NCBI RefSeq assembly: GCF_003071345.1
Contig: NZ_QCYK01000002.1
Coordinates: 992,001-1,056,000 of the forward strand
Direction of reading: 5' to 3'
Origin: Chitinophaga parva
Lineage (GTDB): Bacteria > Bacteroidota > Bacteroidia > Chitinophagales > Chitinophagaceae
DNA length: 64,000 nucleotides
Shown: positions 51,508-60,865 of the stretch, piece after piece
How positions within the stretch are numbered: the stretch's first letter is position 1
Layout of the letters: every line of letters begins with the position of its first letter
The notes under the pieces: generated by a model
The model's input: only the letters and a program-made list of their open reading frames with translations
Told to the model about the DNA's origin: nothing
The model's database searches: none
Translations under genes and position numbers: made by a program

Positions 51508-52823
51508 GTTTTAAAATAGATCGCCAATCGGTAGGAGAGTTGAACCTGATGGGGAAGTTCCGCCAGGGATCAGTATATTTTCTATTCAATAAAGTGAGAA
51601 CACGGATCGGCGAAAAGCTGATGGATGAGATGTTTTCCCATCCGCTGAACGATGCCGCCGCTATCAACCAGCGGGTAGCGATCTTTAAATTTTTCGCAGC
51701 AAAGGGTGTTACATTTCCTTTTGAGGCTGACCAGGTTGCCCTCATGCGGGAGTATATCGACACTACGGCTGAGCGTTCGCAATGGGCGGTAACGGTGGAC
51801 CTGTACCTGCAAAAGGTGCTGGCGGGCCTCACCAAAGACACCCGTTACAAGAACACGTTACTGCAGTTGCAGGCAACGATCATAACGCTGAAAAAGTGTT
51901 ATGGATTGCTGGAGTTGCTGAAGCGGGAGAACAGTCCTTTACAAGGACGGGTGGAATCCTTACTGGATATCATGCATCAGAAGGATATTCGCAGGATCCT
52001 GGACAGCGACATCTACAAGTCGATGTCTACCAGCACCGTATCGGCGTATGATTTCCTGCTGCGCAACAAACACAACGCAGCCATGAAGGAGGTGCTGAAG
52101 TTCATTGCTGAAGCAGACGTATACATCGCCGTTGGCCACGTGTCGCGGGAGCGGAATTTTTGTTATCCAACAGCGGTGGAGAAAGAAGAAAACCTGTTCC
52201 ATGCCCGGAATCTCCGGCATCCTTGCATTGCGAAAGCCGTGGGCAACGACCTGCAAATGCAGGAAGGCAGCAATGTACTGTTCCTTACCGGTGCCAATAT
52301 GGCTGGTAAGTCTACCTGGATGAAATCTATCGGCATCGGCATGTACATGGCGCACATCGGTTTCCCGGTAGCAGCTTCGGAAATGATATTTTCGGTACGC
52401 GATGGCATCTTCTCCAGCATCAACGTGGCCGACAACATCGCCATGGGCTACAGTCATTTCTATGCAGAAGTGGTAAGGGTGAAGGATGCGGCCCTGGCGG
52501 CAGCTACCGGCGAGCACCTGCTGCTGATGTTTGACGAATTGTTTAAGGGCACCAATGTGAAAGACGCCTTTGATGGAACCCTGGCGGTTACGGAAGGGTT
52601 CTCCGAATACAACAATTGCCTGTTCATTGTATCCACCCATATCATTGAAGTAGGGGAAGCGCTGAAAGACCTGCCCAATGTGCAGTTCCGGTTTATGCCT
52701 ACTGTACTGGAAGGAAATGTGCCCCGGTATACCTATGTTTTGCACGAAGGTATTACCGAAGACCGGCAGGGTATGATGATCATCGAAAACGAGGGAATTA
52801 TTGCGCTTATCAATAAAATGTAA
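51504..52823 (+). CDS. MutS-like ATPase without mismatch-recognition domain (second)
   Basis: This is a 439-residue paralogue of the preceding gene. It has the same arrangement, a shortened MutS core (YFLFNKVRTRIGEKLMDEMF) and an ABC ATPase domain with Walker A LTGANMAGKSTW (Lys269), Walker B LLLMFDELFKGTN, and STHIIEVGE as H-loop. Both copies keep all ATPase motifs, arguing for two working subunits. Translational coupling (ATGA overlap) to the first copy supports stoichiometric production. The next gene, an S41 protease, is 64 bp downstream. Confidence 0.9.
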   Translation: MSFKIDRQSVGELNLMGKFRQGSVYFLFNKVRTRIGEKLMDEMFSHPLNDAAAINQRVAIFKFFAAKGVTFPFEADQVALMREYIDTTAERSQWAVTVDLYLQKVLAGLTKDTRYKNTLLQLQATIITLKKCYGLLELLKRENSPLQGRVESLLDIMHQKDIRRILDSDIYKSMSTSTVSAYDFLLRNKHNAAMKEVLKFIAEADVYIAVGHVSRERNFCYPTAVEKEENLFHARNLRHPCIAKAVGNDLQMQEGSNVLFLTGANMAGKSTWMKSIGIGMYMAHIGFPVAASEMIFSVRDGIFSSINVADNIAMGYSHFYAEVVRVKDAALAAATGEHLLLMFDELFKGTNVKDAFDGTLAVTEGFSEYNNCLFIVSTHIIEVGEALKDLPNVQFRFMPTVLEGNVPRYTYVLHEGITEDRQGMMIIENEGIIALINKM

Positions 52824-52887
52824 CGGCGGGGAAACGCTCACCTGATCCTATCGCGGCAATATGCCACTTTTTTAAATCACCAATAAC

Positions 52888-54366
52888 ATGAAGCAAATAT
52901 TTGCATCAGGGATACTTATGTCCCTGCTCTCCACATCTGCCATGGCCCAGGTACAGCCTTTCACCGGCTTTACCAGGCAGGATTTGAAGGATGATTTTAA
53001 ATATGCAGTTGAGCTGCTGAAGCGGCAGCATCCCAATCCTTATAAGTTTACGGATACCGTTACGTTTAACCATAAAATGGATTCCCTGATGAACCGGCTG
53101 GATAAAGATCCGTCGCTGCTAAGCGCTTTACGGTATTCTCCTATACAGTTATTTAATGATGTGCACCTGAAACTGGATTATGATGAGGAGCGTGTGGTGG
53201 ACGCATTGTATGGAATGAATCACTTTCCGCTGGCCACCACCACTTTTAAAGACAGGATCATTGTGAATGCCAAAGGAGAAACCATTCCTTTCGGTGCGGA
53301 GATATTGAGTATTAATAAAATGCCCGCCGCAAAGCTGCTCAGTGAGATCGGCTACGCCACTTATAGCGATGGCTTCATCAGAACGGGCGCCGATCGCACC
53401 GCCACAAACCTTAGTTTGTTCATCAGCCTCATTTTCCCGGAAGCCGCCAGCTACGACGTAGTATACAAGGAGTATGGGGCTAAAAATTCCACTACGGTAA
53501 ACCTGAAAGCGGTAGACGCTAAAACCGGCTACCACAACCGGATCCTGGGAGAGCTGCCCTTTAATAGTTTCCTGAAACGTGCCTATATAACGAAGGAATA
53601 CCAGGAGCAGGAATCTACCGCCATCCTCACCGTGCTTACATTCATGCTGCAGGAAAATGCGATGTACAAAGAGTTGAGCGATTTTTTCGCGGAAGTGAAA
53701 AAACGCAATATCAGCAACGTTATCATCGATATCCGGTCCAACGGGGGCGGCAACCCGAATATGTCTGCGTTGCTGTATTCCTTTGTGGCCTTACGCCCGT
53801 TCGACAATGTTTTCAATTACCGCACCAAGAACATACAAATGCATGATCCGGAAAACCTGTTGAATAGTTACGGAACCAAAATGGGAGAGGAGGAAGTAAA
53901 ACAGACCGAGAACTTCCTTAAACAACGGTTCGATTACGACAGCACAAAAGGGTTTTACTATGGCAATGCACGCCTGACGGAAGGTTCCATTTCCAACTAC
54001 CCGCCCGATAAGAATAGCTTTAAAGGGAATGTGTATGTGCTGATCAGCGGTGGCACGGTAAGCGCGGCCACCTACTTTGCTGCGCTGGTTAAAAATAACA
54101 AGCGCGGTGTGCTGGTGGGCACCGAAACCGGTAGCGGAGAGGCTTCCACTACGGCGGCCTGGTTCAATACGTATACGCTGCCTAAAACAAAAAGTAAGTT
54201 GACTGTTCCGATGAGCGAAGTATATTTTATGAAAGCGAAGGAGGATAAAGGGAGGGGGTGTGTGCCGGATAAGGAGTTGACGTTTGAGGCATTTGAGGAG
54301 TATATCCATGCAGGAAAAGATCCGGAGATTCAGTATACATTGGATTTGATTCGAGGCAGGAAGTGA
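52888..54366 (+). CDS. S41-family peptidase
   Basis: This is a 492-residue exported protease of the S41 (tail-specific/CtpA-like) family. A signal peptide lies at residues 1-20 (cleavage after AMA), followed by an N-terminal helical region, a central domain around VIIDIRSNGGGNPN, and the nucleophile Ser392 in ISGGTVSAATYFAALV. A later GTETGSGEAS follows. S41 proteases cut exported or misfolded proteins and peptides. As last gene of the SusC-to-S41 operon it could process a peptide that the operon imports or exports; that is inference from context. Confidence 0.9.
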   Translation: MKQIFASGILMSLLSTSAMAQVQPFTGFTRQDLKDDFKYAVELLKRQHPNPYKFTDTVTFNHKMDSLMNRLDKDPSLLSALRYSPIQLFNDVHLKLDYDEERVVDALYGMNHFPLATTTFKDRIIVNAKGETIPFGAEILSINKMPAAKLLSEIGYATYSDGFIRTGADRTATNLSLFISLIFPEAASYDVVYKEYGAKNSTTVNLKAVDAKTGYHNRILGELPFNSFLKRAYITKEYQEQESTAILTVLTFMLQENAMYKELSDFFAEVKKRNISNVIIDIRSNGGGNPNMSALLYSFVALRPFDNVFNYRTKNIQMHDPENLLNSYGTKMGEEEVKQTENFLKQRFDYDSTKGFYYGNARLTEGSISNYPPDKNSFKGNVYVLISGGTVSAATYFAALVKNNKRGVLVGTETGSGEASTTAAWFNTYTLPKTKSKLTVPMSEVYFMKAKEDKGRGCVPDKELTFEAFEEYIHAGKDPEIQYTLDLIRGRK

Positions 54367-54406
54367 TGAGATTTTTTATACTTAAACGGAAGTCAGGTAC
54401 CCGGAC

Positions 54407-54442
54407 AAAAGAGGGTTGTCTCGTTTGAGACAACCTCTTTTT
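54407..54442 (+). terminator. strong intrinsic terminator ending the SusC-S41 operon
   Basis: GGTTGTCTC and GAGACAACC form a perfect stem (extended by AGAG/CTCT with one bulged G) around GTTT, followed by TTTTT. Confidence 0.92.
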
Positions 54443-54542
54443 GCACAAAATTGTGGGCTTTCAGCCAAGCCCATAAATTTTGTGTATCCCGACACTGTAT
54501 CTTTTACCTGCCCTCGCATAAACTCCCATACTTTTCCGGTGG

Positions 54543-55523
54543 CTATACCCCGTGACCATATTCGGGTTTAGGAAACTCACCCGGTGCTTTGTAACGCGTA
54601 GAGCGACCCTTATGATACCATGCTCCCAAACCGGAAATCATCAAAGTCATATAGTGAACAAACCGGTCAATGTCTTTTTGGTATGAGCCGAAGTCGGGAA
54701 GATTGTTTTGTAGTTCTACAAATTCTGCTACATAATCGTCGTGTATACGCATTGCCTCAGTTAAGGCCTCTTCTATTGAGATCTTATATTGATGTTTGAT
54801 TACAAGAATTACGTTGAGCACCTCAGTAGCGACCGCCAGCTCTTTTTCTATCGATGCAAAGTCATTCTGGATCGCCATAATGCGGCACATGAGCATTTTC
54901 AATCGCTTGATAACCGGATGCCTTGAAATATGGTCGGGTACAATAAAATTAATGGAAGGCTCGACCGGGTCTCCATATGGATACATGGAGATTGAATATT
55001 CACGGATCAGCAACAGGTTATTTAAAGTGGGGAATTGCATGGATAGTTTGTAAGGTGTTTCTTCCATGATTCCGTACGTAGTATAATCATAGAAAGATTG
55101 CGCCCAGCGTTGAAACCAGTTATTATTAACATAGGGGCGGAATTCTTCCCTGCTCAAAGCGACCTGTCTTAATAGCCCAATATCATCCGGCCTGGGATTC
55201 TCGCCAAGCATTACCGCTATGATATGATCCCGGATACCGGCCAATTCATTAACCGGGCAAATTTCATGGTAATCATCGTATAACGTTAACCATATCATAA
55301 ACCTGGCAATGGGGCGTATTTGCTCAATGCTCCTTGCACCCGGGAACATGTATGATGTTGCCTGTGCTAAGCCATGCCCCTTGTATTTACGCCTTGTTGT
55401 TTCGGACATGAACGTATAATCCGTGTCGATCCAGTTAATTTCCTCTTGGTTGAATGATTCAGCGAACGGGCCAACTTCATATGGCCAGGGGTATTGCAAA
55501 ACAGGAACATCTTTTTGTTTCAT
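54543..55523 (-). CDS. class I terpene synthase
   Basis: This is a 326-residue bacterial-type class I terpene cyclase. The Mg-binding DDxxE motif is D83-D84-Y-H-E87. The NSE triad is N220-D-F-A-S224-I-E-K-E228, the pyrophosphate-sensor Arg is R174 exactly 46 residues before the triad, and the C-terminal RY pair is R310-Y311. All expected catalytic elements are therefore intact. It converts a prenyl diphosphate (C15 or C20) to a cyclic terpene; the product cannot be predicted. Chitinophaga pinensis is known to encode a diterpene synthase, so the class fits the host. It lies 92 bp after a second terpene synthase. Confidence 0.93.
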   Translation of the reverse strand: MKQKDVPVLQYPWPYEVGPFAESFNQEEINWIDTDYTFMSETTRRKYKGHGLAQATSYMFPGARSIEQIRPIARFMIWLTLYDDYHEICPVNELAGIRDHIIAVMLGENPRPDDIGLLRQVALSREEFRPYVNNNWFQRWAQSFYDYTTYGIMEETPYKLSMQFPTLNNLLLIREYSISMYPYGDPVEPSINFIVPDHISRHPVIKRLKMLMCRIMAIQNDFASIEKELAVATEVLNVILVIKHQYKISIEEALTEAMRIHDDYVAEFVELQNNLPDFGSYQKDIDRFVHYMTLMISGLGAWYHKGRSTRYKAPGEFPKPEYGHGV

Positions 55524-55615
55524 GCTAAAAATTTATAATTATTAGAAAATGTGGAGGTACAATTGGCTTTCACTGACTAATGTCGTATTGCAGGTGATCT
55601 TGCGAGCTGATGGCT

Positions 55616-56617
55616 TCAACTGCCGACTTTACTGTTTTTTTGTTTGATGGTTTCGAGAGATGGGAACCCCTCCTTGCTATTGTAGCGCGGTAAGTTAAAA
55701 GAAACGGCTTTCCAGCCGCTGAGCGTCATACTGATATAGTGTATGCGATTTACTACCAGGTCATGCCAGCGGCCAAAATCAGGCAGAAAGGACTGAAGGT
55801 GTATGAACTCTCTCAGGTATTCGTTATGAATACGTAAGTCCTCTAAACAAGCTTCTTCAAGGGAAAGATTCCGGTTATGCTGAATTGCCTTCACCACGTT
55901 ATAATATATGCCGCCTGTAGCTTCATCTTTTATCACCGACTGTACCTCATTAAAGCATACCATCATCCGTATGGCAAGTGAAATAATGCGTTGTATTACC
56001 GGATGATCGTGTATCTCATCCGGTAAGGGCTGTTCAGTTTCTATGTCTGTCAGCTCCAGAAAGGGCCGGAGGCACAGGGAGTCTTCCCGGATGGCCAGGC
56101 ATTCCTCAATACCCGGGAAAGTTCTCCTGGTTTTATAAGCTATTTCTTGTTCAAGCCCGCTGAAATACCTGCTGAGAGCGACAACAAAACGCTGCAATGA
56201 CGTTGGGGAGAGGTATTTTAATAGTTCTTCCCTTAAAGAGGATAATAGCTGACCAAGTGGCAGGCCGGATTTCTCCGCGGTTACCGTTCCATTCAATATT
56301 GCAATGGTCTGTGTGTGAACCAGCCGTATCTCTTCAGGGGTGACCTCTTCGTACATGTCGTCATTATAGAGCGTCCAGAGCATGAAGCGACATACAGATT
56401 GTAGTCGTTCGTAGCTCGCCGTAGGAAACCATTGAGAGGCAATGTGCGCTGTTTTTGTTTTCTTGTACTTTAACCTCGTAGATTCGTCGTTATAATATAA
56501 CCAGCGGTATTCTTTGTCTATCCACTCGTTGTTTGTTACTTCCTGAAGTGCCTCTGAAAAGGGATTTTTAAGTGTGGGGAACGGATACCGAAATTTGGAA
56601 AGCATTTCTAAATTCAT
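55616..56617 (-). CDS. class I terpene synthase, divergent paralogue
   Basis: This is a 333-residue terpene synthase paralogue encoded upstream of the previous one. The metal motif is D86-D87-M-Y-E90. The NSE triad is altered to N223-E-V-Q-S227-V-I-K-D231, with Asp in place of the last Glu and Glu in place of the second Asp. The sensor Arg R177 is 46 residues before the triad and the RY pair is 311-312. These are conservative changes, so it may be active with shifted metal use, or it may have drifted. No prenyl-diphosphate synthase, P450 or methyltransferase is adjacent in the window. Confidence 0.9.
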   Translation of the reverse strand: MNLEMLSKFRYPFPTLKNPFSEALQEVTNNEWIDKEYRWLYYNDESTRLKYKKTKTAHIASQWFPTASYERLQSVCRFMLWTLYNDDMYEEVTPEEIRLVHTQTIAILNGTVTAEKSGLPLGQLLSSLREELLKYLSPTSLQRFVVALSRYFSGLEQEIAYKTRRTFPGIEECLAIREDSLCLRPFLELTDIETEQPLPDEIHDHPVIQRIISLAIRMMVCFNEVQSVIKDEATGGIYYNVVKAIQHNRNLSLEEACLEDLRIHNEYLREFIHLQSFLPDFGRWHDLVVNRIHYISMTLSGWKAVSFNLPRYNSKEGFPSLETIKQKNSKVGS

Positions 56618-57118
56618 GGTTACGTAACATATTTAAGGGTTAATGATAAGAGATCAATGCTGCTGGGAGTTTAAATTTGAAATAGGGGATGGGTAGATAC
56701 TGAATTTGAAAATGGACGATTTATTTGAGACTATTTTGACCTGGCAAGCTGATTTTAACGGTTGAAATTGTGGGTTAAAAAGCCGCTGAATTGAAGTTAA
56801 CTTCCGTTCCATGATATACCACCGCAGTGGCGCACAAATTGGGGGCTTAAAATGATGGCCTGTTGGTCTCCGGTCAGCGATTGGTTGGGGTCGGTTGGTT
56901 TGGGGAGGCAGTTGAAGTTCCCTGGGGCTAGCATTGGCCAGGGATTATGGCATGGCTGTTAAGTTCACCTGCCGGATGATGATACGATTCCGCATTATTT
57001 AACGAATTTACGAAATGTCGTAAACGAGCTATCCTTTCTTTGTTTTATAAGTAGTTGATTTTTAATAAATTAATTCTTGGCGTGCAAATAGTATAGACAC
57101 CAGTCTAAAATTTCCAAC
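56618..57118. other. 500-bp divergent intergenic region
   Basis: This gap lies between the divergent terpene synthase and alpha/beta hydrolase genes. It should contain both promoters. It contains a GT-rich stretch (about 56870-56925, repeated GGTTGG) on the plus strand but no gene, RNA gene or strong hairpin that I can support. Confidence 0.6.
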
Positions 57119-57937
57119 ATGAAATTCACAGTAAAAGACGGCACTGAAATTTACTACAAGGACTGGGGCACCGGGCAGCCCATTGTATTCCACCACGGCT
57201 GGCCTTTGTCCAGCGACGATTGGGATGCACAAATGATGTTCTTCCTGCAACATGGTTACCGCGTGATAGCCCATGACCGCCGCGGCCACGGCCGGTCCAC
57301 CCAGGTATCAGAAGGCCATGACATGGAAACCTACATCTCAGACGCAGCCCAGCTCTACGACCACCTGGGTCTGCAGAACGCCATCCACGTGGGCCATTCT
57401 ACGGGCGGGGGCGAAGTGATCGCCTACACAGCAAGATATGGAAAAGGTAAAGTGGCAAAAGCGGTGTTGATCAGCGCTGTAACGCCATTGATGCTCAAAA
57501 CAGATAAGAACACCGATGGCGTGCCTTTAGCTGTATTCGACGATATCCGCCAGGGTACCGGTTTTAACCGCGCGCAGTTTTACCAGGACCTCACCATTCC
57601 CTTCTACGGTTATAACCGCGAGGGCGCAAAGATCTCCCAGGGTGTGCGCGACAACTGGTGGCGCCAGGGTATGATGGGCAGTGTAAAAGCCCATTATGAC
57701 GGTATCAAGGCGTTTTCAGAAACGGATTTTACAGAAGACCTGAAAAGCGTTGACATTCCCGTACTGGTACTGCATGGGGAAGACGACCAGATCGTGCCCT
57801 ATGCCAATGCGGCGCCTAAAGCGGTGAAACTGCTGAAGAATGGAAAACTGATCTCCTACCCGGGCTTCCCGCACGGCATGCCTACTACGGAAGCTGCCAC
57901 CATCAATGCGGATATCCTGGCGTTCATCAAAGGCTGA
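57119..57937 (+). CDS. alpha/beta hydrolase (non-haem chloroperoxidase-like)
   Basis: This is a 272-residue alpha/beta-hydrolase of the cofactor-free haloperoxidase/arylesterase branch. The oxyanion region is HHGWPLSSDDWD, nucleophile Ser94 lies in VGHSTGGGEV, the acid is in LHGEDDQIVP (Asp222 or 223) and the base is His252 in FPHGMPT. There is no signal peptide, so it is cytoplasmic. Such enzymes hydrolyse esters and can carry out perhydrolysis. The gene stands alone, with a strong bidirectional terminator after it. Confidence 0.92.
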   Translation: MKFTVKDGTEIYYKDWGTGQPIVFHHGWPLSSDDWDAQMMFFLQHGYRVIAHDRRGHGRSTQVSEGHDMETYISDAAQLYDHLGLQNAIHVGHSTGGGEVIAYTARYGKGKVAKAVLISAVTPLMLKTDKNTDGVPLAVFDDIRQGTGFNRAQFYQDLTIPFYGYNREGAKISQGVRDNWWRQGMMGSVKAHYDGIKAFSETDFTEDLKSVDIPVLVLHGEDDQIVPYANAAPKAVKLLKNGKLISYPGFPHGMPTTEAATINADILAFIKG

Positions 57938-57955
57938 TCATCTGCTTTATAAAAT

Positions 57956-57987
57956 GGAAAGGGCGTTCGTCAGGAACGCCCTTTCCT
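57956..57987. terminator. bidirectional terminator
   Basis: GGAAAGGGCGTTC and GAACGCCCTTTCC are perfect 13-bp arms around GTCAG between the convergent alpha/beta hydrolase and GH2 genes; the right arm runs into the GH2 stop codon. Confidence 0.85.
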
Positions 57988-60565
57988 ATTGCTTTACAGT
58001 ATTGATCCGCAAATCAGCATTCCCCAGTCCCTTGGAACTTGCTGTCACCGTAATAATACCTCCACCACGCTCCGCCTGCACCAGCACAGATGCAATACCA
58101 CCCCGCACCGTTACCACGGCCGGGCTGATCATCCTGCCATTACCCCGCACACTAAACGCCACCTGCGTTGCATTATCCGTACAAATAACAGTGCCATTCG
58201 CATCCATAACCCGTGCATGCACAAATACTGCATCTGCACCATCCGCCTGCAACGGGATGCCTTCCGTATCATCCTGCAGCCCTACCCGGGTAGCTTCACC
58301 AGGTGAGTGAACAACCTGCTCTGCCACCGGTTTGCCCTTGATATACCCCACCGCTTTCAACGTGCCTGGTTGCCAGCGTATATCCGTAAACGTGAAAGGT
58401 GGATGCGCTAAATGCCTGGCATTGCCTCCATCAAAAGGATGGCCACCTTTATCAAAATCACCATACTCCGTATCAGGGCCATGATCCGGCTGTTGCTGCC
58501 GGATGAGTGTATCGTTCCTGTACAATGCTACCGCATCACAATTGGCATACACCACCACTTTCCCGGGCTGGTCCGCCGGCGTCCACCAGTTAGCGATATA
58601 CACCATCGGCTTATTGGCCGCACCAAAAACCGGTTGCAGCGCGGGCAACTGGCTCCGGAAAAAATAATAGCTGAATTTAGGAATGCGGTAAATATCCACA
58701 GAGCCCCAGTTGGAAGTAGTATTATGCGTAGCCTCAAACCCGTCATAGAATGCCCAGGTGGCATCGCCAATGGTCCAGGGATAATACTGCGGGCCGGAAA
58801 GCAGGTTATGTTCCCATTGAAAGTTCCAGGCACTTTGCAACAAGGCCTGTTCACCATCCGCCCGGGTCACGCGCGTGGTAGAGCGGTCTCCACCAAATTC
58901 ATAATCACCATACTCCCGGACAAAACCTGGTTGTTCCGGCTGTACATCCTGCGGCCTTCCAAACGGATCTTCCCAGCTATTGTAGGGCACATCCCAGGCG
59001 GTATGTTTGGCGGCATATGTATCGCCGGCAGTGAAGAAATTATCGCCCGGGTATTCTTCATGGGCAACCCGTGAAGAAGCGATCCGGAAGCTGTCTGCCG
59101 GGTAGGTTTCATTCAGGCTCACTTCCCACATCACTACGGACGGGTGGTTGCGGTCGCGCCGGATCATCTGCCGGATGTCTGAGAACACCCGTTGCGAAAA
59201 CACCTCGTTGGCATTAAAGAATTGCCAGCCCGGGATAGGATCGCCCAGCATCAGCCCAATGGAATCACAAAAGGTGTACACAGACGGGTCCTGCGGGTAG
59301 TGGGATAAGCGCACAAAATTGAACCCTGCTTCCTTGATCCGCTTCAGGTCGCGCTGCTGCATGGCCGCTGTAAGGGCATTGCCCACAAACGGGAAATCCT
59401 GGTGCCGGTTAGTGCCCACAATGCGCAGCGGCCGGTCATTCAGCTCAAACCCACCTGCACGGGTATACGAAAGTTTACGGATGCCCACCTGCTGGCGCAT
59501 TTCATCCACCAGCCGCTTGTTTTGCCACACTTCCGTAACCACGGTGTAAAGGTGAGGTGCATCCGGCGACCAAAGTGCAGGATGCGGCACCGTGATGGAT
59601 TGCGTGGTATCTGTCGTAGCACCGCCGGCTATTGTCATTTTTACCACACTGGTTAAGCGGGCCTTCGTGGCGGAATTGATCAACGTTTGCTTTAAAATAA
59701 CCGGGGATGATTGTGCAGCTAGGTTTTTTAGCTGTGTGCGGATCACTACTTCGGCACTGCGTGCGGAGATGTGCTGCGGCCGTACAAAAACACCGCCACC
59801 CGCCACGGTGTTGGCATCTGTTGGATCGGTGATAAATATTTTGTCCGTCGTTACCAGCCATGCACCGCGGTAAATACCGCTCCAGTACAAAAAGCCCATG
59901 CGTGCCAAAGGCTTACCCGGTGGCACGTTAACATTATCCCGGTTGTCCACCCTTACAATGATCTCATTGGCGCCGTCATGCACGTTGCCATCTAAGGGAA
60001 CATTAAAAGGAAGGTACCCCCCCGCATGCTGGGTGATGAACCGCCCGTTGATCCAGGCGGTGGCTGTATGCATGGCGCCTTCAAACCGGATGTAGTTGTG
60101 TTTATCCGCGCTGCCGGGCGGAAGATGGAATGTCTTGCGGTAATAACAGATCCCGGTGAATCCATTTACATTAGGATTGAGCTCCTGCTCATACCGGGCA
60201 GGGTGGGGCAATGAAATGGGCTCCCAGCCAGCTTGCGCTATTGCCGGGTATTCCACGGAAAATCCATACAGCGCTTCCCGTGTTTCCTGCGCACGGATGC
60301 TGTCTGCCGGCAACCGCTTACTGGTAACCGTTTCCTGGTTGAACTGCGATACGAACGAATTGCCGTTCCGGGTATTGACCGCCCTTTTTAACTGCTGTGC
60401 GGAATCTATCCGGAACAGTTCCCAGTCGTTGTTAAAATTAATGACCTGCCGGCTGTTGGTTTGCGCTTGGGCTGCTGTTAGCATTGCCAGCAGTGGCAGG
60501 AGGAGTGCAAAGGTGCGTGTGGCCCGTTCCGGGCGTTTATGGCGTAGTATATTCACGTGTGTCAT
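57986..60565 (-). CDS. glycoside hydrolase family 2
   Basis: This is an 859-residue secreted GH2 enzyme (beta-galactosidase/beta-glucuronidase type). I placed the start at 60565 (MTHVNILRHKR), which gives a normal signal peptide (LLLPLLAMLTAAQAQ). The order is jelly-roll sugar-binding domain (YYRKTFHLPPGSAD), immunoglobulin-like domain, and TIM barrel with the acid/base Glu in WEVSLNETYP and the nucleophile Glu in VREYGDYEFGG. Two further beta-domains of the DUF4982/Ig type follow at the C-terminus. It releases beta-linked sugars from oligosaccharides in the periplasm; the exact linkage is not readable. Confidence 0.92.
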   Translation of the reverse strand: MTHVNILRHKRPERATRTFALLLPLLAMLTAAQAQTNSRQVINFNNDWELFRIDSAQQLKRAVNTRNGNSFVSQFNQETVTSKRLPADSIRAQETREALYGFSVEYPAIAQAGWEPISLPHPARYEQELNPNVNGFTGICYYRKTFHLPPGSADKHNYIRFEGAMHTATAWINGRFITQHAGGYLPFNVPLDGNVHDGANEIIVRVDNRDNVNVPPGKPLARMGFLYWSGIYRGAWLVTTDKIFITDPTDANTVAGGGVFVRPQHISARSAEVVIRTQLKNLAAQSSPVILKQTLINSATKARLTSVVKMTIAGGATTDTTQSITVPHPALWSPDAPHLYTVVTEVWQNKRLVDEMRQQVGIRKLSYTRAGGFELNDRPLRIVGTNRHQDFPFVGNALTAAMQQRDLKRIKEAGFNFVRLSHYPQDPSVYTFCDSIGLMLGDPIPGWQFFNANEVFSQRVFSDIRQMIRRDRNHPSVVMWEVSLNETYPADSFRIASSRVAHEEYPGDNFFTAGDTYAAKHTAWDVPYNSWEDPFGRPQDVQPEQPGFVREYGDYEFGGDRSTTRVTRADGEQALLQSAWNFQWEHNLLSGPQYYPWTIGDATWAFYDGFEATHNTTSNWGSVDIYRIPKFSYYFFRSQLPALQPVFGAANKPMVYIANWWTPADQPGKVVVYANCDAVALYRNDTLIRQQQPDHGPDTEYGDFDKGGHPFDGGNARHLAHPPFTFTDIRWQPGTLKAVGYIKGKPVAEQVVHSPGEATRVGLQDDTEGIPLQADGADAVFVHARVMDANGTVICTDNATQVAFSVRGNGRMISPAVVTVRGGIASVLVQAERGGGIITVTASSKGLGNADLRINTVKQ

Positions 60566-60865
60566 TGATTTCCCTGGTGATGGATGGAAGGTGTCAGCAG
60601 GAAACCTACTGTAAACGGGTGGCTTAAACAACGGCAAACGTTTGCGCCATTTTATAACAACCATCCCGCTGCCGCGAGCTGTTCCGGGGTACACCAGCTA
60701 AAGGCATCCCTTACCTGTCCTTAAAAACTTGTTAAAATTCTTTGGCCCACTTCCAAAATATTCCGTCCATTTTTAATTTGCCCCCGTTCCACCACACTCA
60801 CTGGTAACAACATTCCACTGACATTTTTTGAAAACTATCATTTTATAAATTTTAGTTATTGGATC
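60566..60865. other. 300-bp divergent intergenic region
   Basis: The gap between the divergent GH2 and NEW3 genes shows no gene or stable hairpin. It presumably carries both promoters; the segment just before 60866 is AT-rich (TTTTATAAATTTTAGTTATT). Confidence 0.6.

Noticed and set aside
60566..60694. Longer start of the GH2 protein
   Set aside because: It would place a 43-residue basic stretch before an otherwise ordinary signal peptide; ATG 60565 is preferred.
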